Positions 13,283 through 22,382 of a stretch of 64,000 nt of DNA are shown here, piece after piece. The notes below the pieces were generated by a model. The model searched no databases. It was not told the DNA's origin and worked only from the letters and a program-made list of their open reading frames with translations. The stretch spans positions 6,016,501-6,080,500 of the forward strand of contig NC_088309.1 in assembly GCF_910592395.1 (NCBI RefSeq). The letters are read 5' to 3'. Source of the DNA: Lineus longissimus (Eukaryota; Nemertea; Pilidiophora; Heteronemertea; Lineidae). The first letter of the stretch is position 1. The number at the start of each line of letters is the position of its first letter. Position numbers and translations under genes: made by a program.

Positions 13283-13852
13283 GTGCCACACGCTCATTCT
13301 TTCCATACACCAGAGATGTCATAGTCTACAGTATCCAAGTCTTATACAAGAAGCTGACTCCCATTCCACTCAAGCCAGGTCACAACGTGGGACAATGTGC
13401 CACACGCTCATTCTTTCCATACACCAGAGATGTCATGGTCAACAGTATCCAAGTCTTATACAAGAAGCTGACTCCCATTCCACTCAAGCCAGGTCACAAC
13501 GTGGGACAATGTGCCACACGCTCATTCTTTCCATACACCAGAGATGTCATGGTCTACAGTATCCAAGTCTTATACAAGAAGCTGACTCCCATTCCACTCA
13601 AGCCAGGTCACAACGTGGGACAATGTGCCACACGCTCATTCTTTCCATACACCAGAGATGTCATGGTCTACAGTATCCAAGTCTTATACAAGAAGCTGAC
13701 TCCCATTCCACTCAAGCCAGGTCACAACGTGGGACAATGTGCCACACGCTCATTCTTTCCATACACCAGAGATGTCATAGTCTACAGTATCCAAGTCTTA
13801 TACAAGAAGCTGACTCCCTTTCCACTCAAGCCAGGTCACAACGTGGGACAAT
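13283..13852. repeat. 114-bp minisatellite, left core (5 near-identical units)
   Basis: Units begin GTGCCACACGCTCATTC at 13,283, 13,397, 13,511, 13,625 and 13,739, exactly 114 bases apart, with only a few substitutions between them. Because 114 is a multiple of three and the unit has no stop in two frames, the array gives long apparent open frames with a 38-residue period. These are repeat artefacts: there is no start context, splice signal or recognisable domain. The fifth unit is followed directly by the Harbinger insertion. Confidence 0.95.
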
Positions 13853-13938
13853 GGGTGAGGTCAAATCTCAGAGTTTACTAAGTGTTAACACTAGGTGTTA
13901 AGAAAGTGTTCCAAAACCCCGAGATTTGACCTCCTCAC
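13853..13938. repeat. Harbinger left terminal/subterminal inverted repeat
   Basis: The terminal sequence at 13,853-13,869 is followed at 13,921-13,938 by an inverted near-copy (GAGATTTGACCTCCTCAC). The left end alone could therefore fold into a hairpin of about 86 bases. A third, direct TIR-like copy lies at about 14,117-14,140. TTAACAC/GTGTTAA words recur from 13,880 to 14,115 and again at 16,540-16,660. They are candidate binding sites for the transposase or the Myb-like partner; this is inference. Confidence 0.7.
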
Positions 13939-14151
13939 TTGACTTCTAGTTAACACTTTCTTAACACCGAGTTGACACTAAGTTAACACTTGGTAGACAC
14001 CTAGGGAACACTTTGATCGCTCAGGTGTTCCCTTAATCTGAGGAAGTGGCCAAGTGTTAAGAAAATGCATTACAGATCGTGTACATCAGGTGTTAACCTC
14101 CTGGAGGTTAACACCTGTGAGAGGTCAATTCTCAGAGTTACAAAGGCAGCC

Positions 14152-15096
14152 ATGTTTGCGATTCCTATGTTTCAAGTTGTTGCCCTAAGACATAATAGAA
14201 GAGCAGAGAACTTTATTCGAACGCCTGCCTACAGTGGAGAACCGATTGAGCGGCATATGAGGCTCAACCAAGAACAATTTGATCACCTTGTTGATTATTT
14301 TCATGGATGGAGGCAGGCTAATCACCAGGGGAATGGCCAAGTCAACGCAAGTACATCTTCAAGAAGAATGAAAACTTTTTTGCACTACCTCGCTTCAGGA
14401 GGCTTTCACAGACAGGTCGGTTATGCTGTTGGTTATGCTAAGCCAACTGCAATATTACATGTGACTGAGGTTTCTGACTTTTTCTTTGACATAGCTGCGC
14501 GTCATATTTCATTCCCTGAGCAGGATGAGTTTGATCAACTGGCCCAGCCTCTGGTTGATATCGACGGAGTTGAGCGGCAAGTGATTCTTTTCATAGACGG
14601 CGTTATTGTGAAAATCCAAAAGCCTGATAGGGCTGGTGATGCGTATTACTGTGGGAGGCCGGGGAAATGTTGCGACTCCATCAACGTGCAGTACGTTGTA
14701 GATCGATTTGGCAGGGTAAGACACGTTATAAGCGGAGTACCTGGATCGACGCACGACAAAACAGCGGCCGAGTGGTCTCGAGAATTGTTCGACTTCCTTG
14801 ATCAACTTCCAGAGGAGTATGTTATGCTTGGTGATCCTGCCTACAGGAACCTGCACCGATCTGTGCTGATTACTTTTACTGGAAATAATCTTCGACAGGA
14901 ACAACTAGATTTTAACAACAGATGCACTCGACTCCGTCAAATAGTTGAGAGGTCTATCGGATGTACTGAACTGATATGGAGGATCAATCAGCTAAAAGAG
15001 AATAGGTACGCTGCGAAATATGGCCCTGTTTTTCCATCAAAATGCACTGTAGCAACATGCGTGTTACACAACCTTTACACCAATTTCTTGGCTTGA
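14152..15096 (+). CDS. Harbinger transposase (HARBI1-like, DDE_Tnp_4)
   Basis: Catalyses cut-and-paste transposition. The frame is open from an ATG at 14,065, but those first 29 codons overlap the subterminal repeat. I prefer the ATG at 14,152, which gives 314 residues; known family members run roughly 350. An N-terminal helical region (LNQEQFDHLVDYF) is followed by the RNase H-fold core. Conserved acidic positions are visible in LFIDGVIVKI, GVPGSTHDKTAA, MLGDPAYRN and RQIVERSIG, matching the family's GAIDG, PGSxHD, LGDxGY and VVERAFG motifs. A CVLHNL-type C-terminal motif is also present. No stop or frameshift interrupts it. The Myb-like gene on the opposite strand would be its DNA-binding partner. 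Confidence 0.93.
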   Translation: MFAIPMFQVVALRHNRRAENFIRTPAYSGEPIERHMRLNQEQFDHLVDYFHGWRQANHQGNGQVNASTSSRRMKTFLHYLASGGFHRQVGYAVGYAKPTAILHVTEVSDFFFDIAARHISFPEQDEFDQLAQPLVDIDGVERQVILFIDGVIVKIQKPDRAGDAYYCGRPGKCCDSINVQYVVDRFGRVRHVISGVPGSTHDKTAAEWSRELFDFLDQLPEEYVMLGDPAYRNLHRSVLITFTGNNLRQEQLDFNNRCTRLRQIVERSIGCTELIWRINQLKENRYAAKYGPVFPSKCTVATCVLHNLYTNFLA

Positions 15097-15552
15097 ACCA
15101 TATGTGAAAGACAAAGACAAAAGTAAAATAACTGAAAATGATTGCTTATTCTTAGTATCCCCAATTTAGTAACTGAAAGAGAAGCCTACTTGGCTGTCCA
15201 ATCTGTGGCATGTCACTACTTGTAAACAAATCCTGAACCAAAAATATGATGGAATAGTCATGGCTAGAACTGAAGAAACAAAATAGTCTGTTATCACACA
15301 GCAATTGTACCTCTCTGTTTTGTGGGTGTAGTATAGATCAAGCCACCACTATAAAGAGCCATCTATAAAATTAACTAAAACTAATTCCTTGCTGTTAGCG
15401 TGACAAATCGCAGTTTCTGTAACTGTTTTCATCAATAAAATGTTGTTCACTCAGCAATCATGGTAATTAATTGCATAAAAAGAGTCTTGTCTGTATGACG
15501 GGACTCGGTGCTTGAAAAATCCGGTATTGAGCGGGTTAGTAGGGACTGTAAT

Positions 15553-16338
15553 TTAGTCGGTATCAGGTAATTGTTCAATAATGGTTATTCCTCTCTCCTC
15601 CAACACAGCAGCACGGAATAAACGAATCTCGTACACAAGTTCACGGAGCGTATCCCTGATTTCTTTCATCAAGTCACAAGTTTGCTCTTGATGTTGCACA
15701 GAAGAGTTCATGAAATCACTTTCGTCCCAGGCCTTCTTTCCTGTGGTCACCGGGGGCATCATTTGTGAAGCAGGACGTTTTTTTCCGGCACTGGTACTGG
15801 CATCGGTTCCTGCCTGAACAGTTGGCGTTCCAGACCTTGATGTCGAAGGGGATGGAGTACTCCTATCTGAGCTGATGACAACACCGAGGTCATCTGGTAT
15901 GCTGCAGTTTTCATCGCTAGGGGTTTGGGGTCGGGAGTTCGTTGCAGATCCTGGCCTAGTGATGCCGGTTGGTGTCATAACAATTGCAGGTCTGGCTGCC
16001 CCGCCCTTCGGATAATAAAGTCGATGGAAAGAGTCAAAAAGTTCAAATAATTCACGAGAGTCCTTGAGTTTTAAACCAGGGTGCATATCATCTGTTGCAG
16101 CCCCTGAAGCCTGCTGTGTCTTGATGGCATCTCGATATTCCTTCCCTAGGTTCTTAAGCATATTTTCAACCACTTCGGCGTGGGTACCAACGTGGTTCCC
16201 TACTGCTGCATAAAATTCCTGGACCAGAGCATTCTTCTTGGCACGACGAAATGCCTCATGGTGATCAATCATGTACTCAAGAGTTTGCATCCTCTTCTCG
16301 AGTGTCCACTGGAAGCGTTTCTTCCCCTTTCCGTCCAT
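15553..16338 (-). CDS. Harbinger Myb/SANT-like accessory protein
   Basis: Autonomous Harbinger elements usually encode a Myb-like protein that binds the transposase, helps bring it into the nucleus and recognises the transposon ends. This 261-residue intact frame begins MDGKGKKRFQWTLEKRMQTL and has a Trp-containing helical N-terminal segment (about residues 8-80) of the Myb/trihelix type. A Ser/Thr/Pro-rich linker follows (about 120-205), then a helical C-terminal segment that may contact the transposase. It lies inside the element, convergent with the transposase, with about 456 bases between the stops. The family call rests on position and the N-terminal pattern; the domain itself is only weakly recognisable by eye. 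Confidence 0.8.
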   Translation of the reverse strand: MDGKGKKRFQWTLEKRMQTLEYMIDHHEAFRRAKKNALVQEFYAAVGNHVGTHAEVVENMLKNLGKEYRDAIKTQQASGAATDDMHPGLKLKDSRELFELFDSFHRLYYPKGGAARPAIVMTPTGITRPGSATNSRPQTPSDENCSIPDDLGVVISSDRSTPSPSTSRSGTPTVQAGTDASTSAGKKRPASQMMPPVTTGKKAWDESDFMNSSVQHQEQTCDLMKEIRDTLRELVYEIRLFRAAVLEERGITIIEQLPDTD

Positions 16339-16703
16339 GATGACTGCTCAGATGACAGACTTACACTAAAGATCTACGCATAGTCCAATTCAACCTCTCT
16401 TCAACATGGGCAAAGTGCCAGACCTGTGCAACCAGGAACCAAGTGAAACTAACATCATTATGTAACTGTGGCATGGATTATTTACCACTGACATGTGCCA
16501 GGCTTGGCACCTTGCCCATGTAGAAGTAAAGTATCTAGAAGGTGTTAGGAAAGTATTATTCAAGTGTAATCTTGGTGTAACCCAGGTGTCACCAAGGTGT
16601 TAACCTGAACTTGGTGTCTAGGGTTCAGGTTAACACTTTTCACAGAGATTACACTTGGATAATCTAGGTGTGGAGTTAACTCTGAGATTTGACCTCACCC
16701 AAT

Positions 16704-17223
16704 GTGCCACACGCTCATTCTTTCCATACACCAGAGATGTCATAGTCTACAGTATCCAAGTCTTATACAAGAAGCTGACTCCCATTCCACTCAAGCCAGG
16801 TCACAACGTGGGACAATGTGCCACACGCTCATTCTTTCCATACACCAGTGATGTCATAGTCTACAGTATCCAAGTCTTATACAAGAAGCTGACTCCCATT
16901 CCACTCAAGCCAGGTCACAACGTGGGACAATGTGCCACACGCTCATTCTTTCCATACACCAGAGATGTCATAGTCTACAGTATCCAAGTCTTGTACAAGA
17001 AGCTGACCCCCTTTCCACTCAAGCCAGGTCACAACGTGGGACAATGTGCCACACGCTCATTCTTTCCATACACCAGTGATGTCATAGTCTACAGTATCCA
17101 AGTCTTGTACAAGAAGCTGACCCCCTTTCCACCCAAGCCAGGTCACAACGTGGGACAATGTGCCACACGATCATTCTTTCCATACACCAGAGATGTCATG
17201 GTCAACAGTAACAAAGTCTAATG
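16704..17223. repeat. 114-bp minisatellite, right core (4 units plus partial)
   Basis: Units start at 16,704, 16,818, 16,932 and 17,046, with a truncated one at 17,160, still at exact 114-base spacing. They are nearly identical to the left core, so the transposon split one continuous array. Confidence 0.95.
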
Positions 17224-18550
17224 AAAGAAGCTGATCTCCTTTCCACACCATCCATGTCACAACCTATCATCACTCAGATGGATGGACAAGGCGTAACCTG
17301 TTCATCTTTAAAGAGACATCACAGCCTATAAGTGATCGATTGGACTATGCAGAGACATCATATCATACAATATCAAACTCTCCATGACATACTAACAACA
17401 TAACAGTCTGACCATAGGACTATCGCCTACAGTATTCAACTCCCTGCCTATATGATTGTATGCAAGAAGCAGACTTCCTTTATACCACACCAGACATGTC
17501 ACAACCTAAGAGACTGTGCCACGCGCTCATTCTTTCCACACACCCGAGATGTCATGGTCTGTAATATCCAAGTCTAATGCAATTGAAGAGGCTGACTTCT
17601 TTATCACACCTGATAAGTCACAACCTGTCCAAATATAGGACTATGTGCCACGTGGCATGGTCATTCATCCAAGTCTGATGCAAGAAGCTGACCTCCTTTC
17701 CACACCAGACATGTCACATCTTATCACTCAAATGAAAGGACAAGGCAGTAACATGCTCGTCTTTCTAGAGACATCACAGCCTACAAGTAAATGATTAGAC
17801 TATGCAGAGACATCATATCATACAGTATCAAACTCTCTATGACATACTGTAGTATTCCAGAAGCTGATCTCCATTCGATGCACACCAGACAAGTCACAAC
17901 ATAACAGTCTGAACATAGGACTATCGCCTACAGTATTCAAATGACTGCCTATATGAGTGTATGCAAGAAGCAGACTTCCTTTATACCACACCAGACATGT
18001 CACAACCTAAGAGACCAAGTATAGGACTTTGTGCCACAACCTCGTTTTTCCATACACCAGTGATGTCATGGTCTACAGTATCCAAGTCTTATACAAGAAG
18101 CTGACTCCCTTTCCACTCAAGCCAGGTCACAACGTGGGACAATGTGCCACACGCTCATTCTTTCCATACACCAGAGATGTCAGAGTCTATAGTATCCAAG
18201 TCTTATGCAAGAAGCTGACTCCCTTTCCACTCAAGCCAGGTCACAACGTGGGACAATGTGCCACACGCTCATTCTTTCCATACACCAGAGATGTCAGAGT
18301 CTATAGTATCCAAGTCTTATGCAAGAAGCTGACTCCCTTTCCACACCAGACAAGTCACAACCTAAGAGACCAAGTATAGGACTTTGTGTCACAACCTCGT
18401 TTTCCCGTACACCAGTGATGTCATGGTCTACAGTATCGAAGTTTGATGCCAGAAGCAGACTTACTTTCCAAGCTAGCCACGTCACAACCTTACAGTCCTA
18501 ATCTAGGACCACATGCTACAGAGACATCACAACCTGCAACAATATCCAAC
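17224..18550. repeat. Degenerate and third-cluster copies of the 114-bp minisatellite
   Basis: Mixed decayed units, with a third well-preserved cluster at about 18,029-18,370 (unit starts at 18,143 and 18,257). Segment 17,690-18,010 is a close copy of 12,840-13,180, including the phrases AAGGACAAGGCAGTAACATG and GCAGAGACATCATATCATAC. Another, more diverged copy lies at about 17,230-17,530. Confidence 0.85.
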
Positions 18551-18772
18551 TCTCTAGGACGACTGACATGTGCAAGAAGCTGATCTCTTTACCCTTCTCC
18601 ATGCTCCGAGGGAACTAACTAGGGAGGACCAGGCGGGAGAGGAGGAAATGGTCTCACTCTCACCCAATTCAATCAATTCTGACAGAAAGAGAATTAACGT
18701 TAGTAGGTCAACTCAGGATTTAATTGACTGAAACAAAGCAAGATTTCTCTAATATAAACATTTTTATTTTGC

Positions 18773-18778
18773 ATCGCA
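18773..18778 (-). promoter_or_regulatory. Poly(A) signal of the C9orf85 homologue
   Basis: TTTATT on the plus strand, i.e. AATAAA on the minus strand, about 145 bases after the stop codon of the minus-strand gene. Confidence 0.5.
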
Positions 18779-18919
18779 TTTTGACAAGCAGATATTTAGA
18801 CTTCAGTTTATATTAGCATTTAGTTTAGAGGCATCCTGCTCGTACATAGTCCTTGTCAATGTCACTAAAATGGAGTCCATCAATAAATTGTCACTTTTTC
18901 CAATCTATGAACTGTTTCA

Positions 18920-20700
18920 TCAACTTCCTTGTCCATCTCTAGTGTCCATAGTATCAATATCTTTTTCATTATCACTCTCCTCTACATCTGAATCATCGTC
19001 TCCATCATCTCCCTCTAATTCAGCTGCATCTTTGAGTTTACCGGATTCTTGAAGGCGGAAAAACGTCCCTGAAAGAAGATTTAATAAATTTCAACAGGAT
19101 TGTATCAGCCCTCATAAAGATTTGAAAAAGCATATCGCCAATTCAAACTTCTTCTTATTCGAAGAATTTCTCTGCATTCAGTGAAGTGAGCGTTTTGGCA
19201 TGCCACAATGGTGAAGCACCAACTGGGTTTTTTGGCCGAGTGACTCCCTCTTCAACCAAAGAGAAGGTGTCCATCACAAGCTACTATCTGCTTGTCCTGG
19301 CATAGGCAAGATGGTCTTACATTTCATTTGAAAGACAAAGCAATGTTGAGTTTATATGTATCTGGCCAAAGACATAGTGATGAAATAGCTGTATCTTGCT
19401 CAGAGACACAGAAACAGAAGCATCTTGATGATGAACCTGGTGCCCGCTCCGAAAAAAATAGCTTGTCTCCTGTACCAGATTCAAATTGAATCTGAGTCAA
19501 AGATATTCCATTTAGTTGCATGCAGATTTCTAAGTTGGATAATTGTAACATTATCACAACAACTCACTTCTTTTCCGTTCAGACATCATCCTGATTTCTT
19601 GTTCCAACAGACTTTGCTGGCGTGCTTCTTCCTCGGGTGACAAACCAGGCCTTAAAGGAAATAGAGTGAGAAATAAAGAAGATAAGGAACTATGAATTAA
19701 CATAACACGAATATAAGACTAGAGAAGCAAACCCTCAATAATTGTAATCACAGTGGTACAGAAAAGGAGTAGCAGCAAAGTGGTTAACTAACATCATTTC
19801 GCCACTCTTGGCCTCAGACAGCTATTCACAACTCCCCTGTCAACTTACTTTTGTACTATGTTCTCAGCTTTGTTACATTTTATGCAGACTTCATGTTTGG
19901 CAGCACATGCATCACATACAACACAGTACGCCTTCTTGATAGCCTTCTCATTGCAACGTACACTGAAAAAAAGAAACCAAAGAGGTTGCATTAGATTACA
20001 CCATTAAATATTAAGCAGTAAACAATACAGAGCTTACCGCTTACATTCAATCTATCAGTTAATTGATTGAAGTAGAAATCAATCCCATTATTGAACAGGA
20101 TTCTTGACAATAAAGGGTATATCATGGCTTTTCTTTTACCCTTCCCCGTATCCTTCCTTGAGAGTCTGTATCTACCCCGAGGCTTTGAGAGTGTGTATCT
20201 ACCCCGAGGCTTTGAGAATCTGTATCTACCCCGAGGCTTTGCGAGTTGAAAGTCAGCAATGCACAAAAAATTCAAGCAAGAATAGCCTATTAGTACTCTG
20301 TATGATATGTGGAGAACCCCTACCTCATGCCGTCATGGTACAGTGACGGTTATGGACCATTTCAACATCGGCTTTGGTGGGGAGAAGACACTTTCTGGTG
20401 AATATTACATTACAAATAGTTTTTATAAATTTTAGATCAATATTCTCAAACTGTTTTTGGGCTGTTTCAGCCATTTCTGAGGTATACTCACCATTTCTTT
20501 GGCACACTCAGAGGTTTGTATTTCTTGTATTTAATCTTCCATTCAATGACCTCTTTACACCTCTGGCATGCCCCAGTCACCTCAAGGCTGTTGATGCGCT
20601 TGGTCTGTATACTTGTGTCGTGTAGATTATTCTTGAAAGCTGTTTTATTCTGGTATTTTGGAGGACCGGTCTTCTTCACATTTCCTTTCTTGCTGCTCAT
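18920..20700 (-). CDS. C9orf85: C9orf85 homologue (DUF2039 family), 4 exons
   Basis: A conserved eukaryotic protein of unknown biochemical function with cysteine pairs that probably bind zinc. Minus-strand exons 20700-20492, 19962-19849, 19650-19568 and 19068-18920 join in phase into 184 residues (human about 179). The N-terminus MSSKKGNVKKTGPPKYQNKT and the segment CQRCKEVIEWKIKYKKYKPL are characteristic of the family. Cysteine pairs are CQRC (45-48), CVRC (70-73, its first Cys codon split by intron 1), CVVC (83-86) and CIKC (96-99). A helical Glu/Arg-rich part and an acidic tail (EGDDGDDDSDVEESD) follow. Transcription diverges from the membrane-protein gene at 22,383. I first took a Cys-containing frame near 20,325 for exon 2, but it would put a stop at the junction; the 19,849-19,962 exon fits exactly. 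Confidence 0.92.
20160..20240. repeat. 27-bp tandem repeat, 3 copies
   Basis: Three direct copies of a unit containing GTATCTACCCCGAGGCTTT in intron 1 of the C9orf85 homologue. No coding role is seen. Confidence 0.85.
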
Positions 20701-21083
20701 GTTTTAATTCTGGTTTGGAGGTGCATGGAATGGATTAACAATAAATGGACTTCTTACAGTACACAGGGTATTGCGCTAGTAAAATAGAAAGAAATATCTG
20801 GGTATAGGCCTATGATGTGAATGATACACACCGTCCATGCATGCATGCATGCAATGTGAATGTGTACACACGATCTTGACCGACTTAATTTTGAGTCATT
20901 TGACTAGGTTAACATTGAAATGAGGAGTGTTGGCCTCGGTCCTACTTTTTTTAGCGGATCGGTTCACACAGAACATACAGGTAGCCTTACCAAACAAACA
21001 CAGGGAGGATGAGCGCTAATCAGGGCAAGAAATTAAAGAAACGAGGATCAGGAATTGCTGCCATCTATGAGCAAGTGACAAAA

Positions 21084-21123
21084 CCAAATAAATGACGTCA
21101 GTTGACGTCACTGATTTATTTGG
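21084..21123. promoter_or_regulatory. Twin CRE palindrome
   Basis: Two perfect TGACGTCA octamers, the CREB/ATF site, lie at 21,093-21,100 and 21,103-21,110. They are 10 bases start to start (one helical turn), inside a short inverted repeat bounded by CCAAATAAA and TTTATTTGG. They are about 390 bases upstream of the C9orf85 start codon, in the divergent region shared with the 22,383 gene. Function is inferred from motif and position. Confidence 0.5.
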
Positions 21124-21140
21124 AAACGGGTTACTCACTA

Positions 21141-21540
21141 GTTCAATACCAGGCAATTGGCAATTGGCGATTGGCAATTGACGATTGGCGATTGGCGATT
21201 TGCGATTAGTATTTGGTAATGGCAATGTGCCAAAAGTATATCAAATGCTATAAAACAGGTTTTAATGATGGTGATAATTCACATTTATTCTTTGGATGTT
21301 TGACATATATGACATAAGTGCTGCCACCTATCTAAGTGTACATGTTATGTAGAGGACAGGATGGGTCAGCAAAAATTTCCGAAATCCCAAATTTTTGGGA
21401 TTTGGTCAAATATGTCAAACAACCAAGGAATAATGATGAAATAATACCGTACCATCAATAACATGCGATATACTTTTGGCACATTGCCATTGTCAAAATC
21501 CAACCGCCATTCGCCAATTGCCGATTGCCAGGTATTGAAC
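21141..21540. mobile_element. 400-bp MITE flanked by TA
   Basis: Begins GTTCAATACCAGGCAATTGG and ends with the inverted counterpart (complement GTTCAATACCTGGCAATCGG). TA lies immediately outside both ends (21,139-21,140 and 21,541-21,542). The inverted similarity extends inward more than 100 bases and includes AATGGCAATGTGCCAAAAGT on both arms. The left arm contains a run of 7-bp ATTGGCA-like units. TA duplication suggests a Tc1/mariner-derived non-autonomous element; there is no coding frame. Confidence 0.88.
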
Positions 21541-21756
21541 TAACCCCTAGTTTTGCGCAATAGTAGGCTATATATCGCAAGTTCCAAGTTTTCACTAAAG
21601 GACCAGCTAGACCTCTCTCAGTCTCTGTGAGTCTGTTACTGGCTCCCGGAGGGTGCCAAATTCACATATACACCACCGCCATCCAGGGTAAGGAGTAGGG
21701 CCCCGAGAAATATATCCACAAGTCTACATTAAGTCACAACAACAAACAACAACAAG

Positions 21757-22382
21757 GTAAGCACACACGTCCACAGGCCACTCACACTGGACACTACTGT
21801 ATCACTATCAAGTGTCAGTTGCCTATAGAGGTTTTTCACGTGACTTCACGATGTGACGTTTTGACGGCCACCTGCCAATGCATTTCCTTTACGTCGTGAC
21901 CACGTCTGACGGCCAATATGGCAGTGCAAAACAATTGGCAACATCATCATGTGACGTCAGTGAAGAACCACTTTTATATACCTAGAGTTCTCAGTCTGCT
22001 GGAAAGCCTAAGGGCCAGGGGTGGTTCAACATTTTCACAAGTCTACAAAGAGCACTTTTTTGACGTACTCGTAAAAAAGGGGGGTTTTTCGGTATAAAGT
22101 GTGACAATTTTACTCCTTTACCTTGCTTTTGACAGTATGAAAACTGTAAATGTAATTTTGTAAACATGTAAATTTTGCTTTCCCCTTGGCGAATGAAACG
22201 CCACCATTTGAGGGCAATGTCTAATTGATGGTGACAGTGAAACCGTTTACTCTGGTGATTGTTTCCATAAAAATGACACATGCCACTGCCATGTCACTGC
22301 GTCAGCACCCCAGGGGATACTTCTGGAATATATACCAAAAATAAAATGGATTTTCTTTGATCTGAGTGCTTTCTCATTACAG
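21757..22382 (+). other. Probable 5' UTR intron of the 22,383 gene
   Basis: A good donor (AACAAG/GTAAGC at 21,757) lies upstream, and the acceptor TTTCTCATTACAG ends at 22,382, immediately before the ATG at 22,383. This suggests a non-coding first exon ending at 21,756. A short in-frame N-terminal extension from that exon cannot be excluded. Confidence 0.5.
21828..21971. mobile_element. Imperfect inverted repeat, MITE-like
   Basis: The left arm GAGGTTTTTCACGTGACTTC and the complement of the right arm GTGGTTCTTCACTGACGTCA match imperfectly, and GACGGCCA words recur inside. A third perfect TGACGTCA (21,952-21,959) lies in the right arm and may be transposon-derived. Target duplication is unclear. 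Confidence 0.45.

Larger units (their letters stand above)
13853..16700. mobile_element. Complete PIF/Harbinger transposon (2,848 bp)
   Basis: The left end begins GGGTGAGGTCAAATCTCAG and the right end is its exact reverse complement. The terminal inverted repeat is perfect for 23 bases, or 27 with one mismatch. The host triplet AAT is present on both sides (13,850-13,852 and 16,701-16,703). Removing the element and one AAT restores an uninterrupted 114-bp minisatellite unit, which proves the boundaries. Inside are a DDE transposase gene (plus) and a Myb-like gene (minus), arranged convergently as in autonomous Harbingers. Both frames are open, so the element may be recent and potentially autonomous. 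Confidence 0.95.

Noticed and set aside
13080-13901. 273-codon and 202-codon open frames on the plus strand
   Set aside because: They run through the 114-bp minisatellite and repeat every 38 residues; two frames are open at once, there is no domain, and the frames end at the transposon.
16655-17221. 188-codon plus-strand frame
   Set aside because: It starts in the Harbinger right end and continues through the right half of the 114-bp array.
20325-20507. Minus-strand frame with KCLLPTKADVEMVHNRHC as exon 2 of the C9orf85 homologue
   Set aside because: Joining it to exon 1 gives an in-frame stop at the junction; the 19,849-19,962 exon fits phase and restores the conserved CVRC and CIKC pairs.
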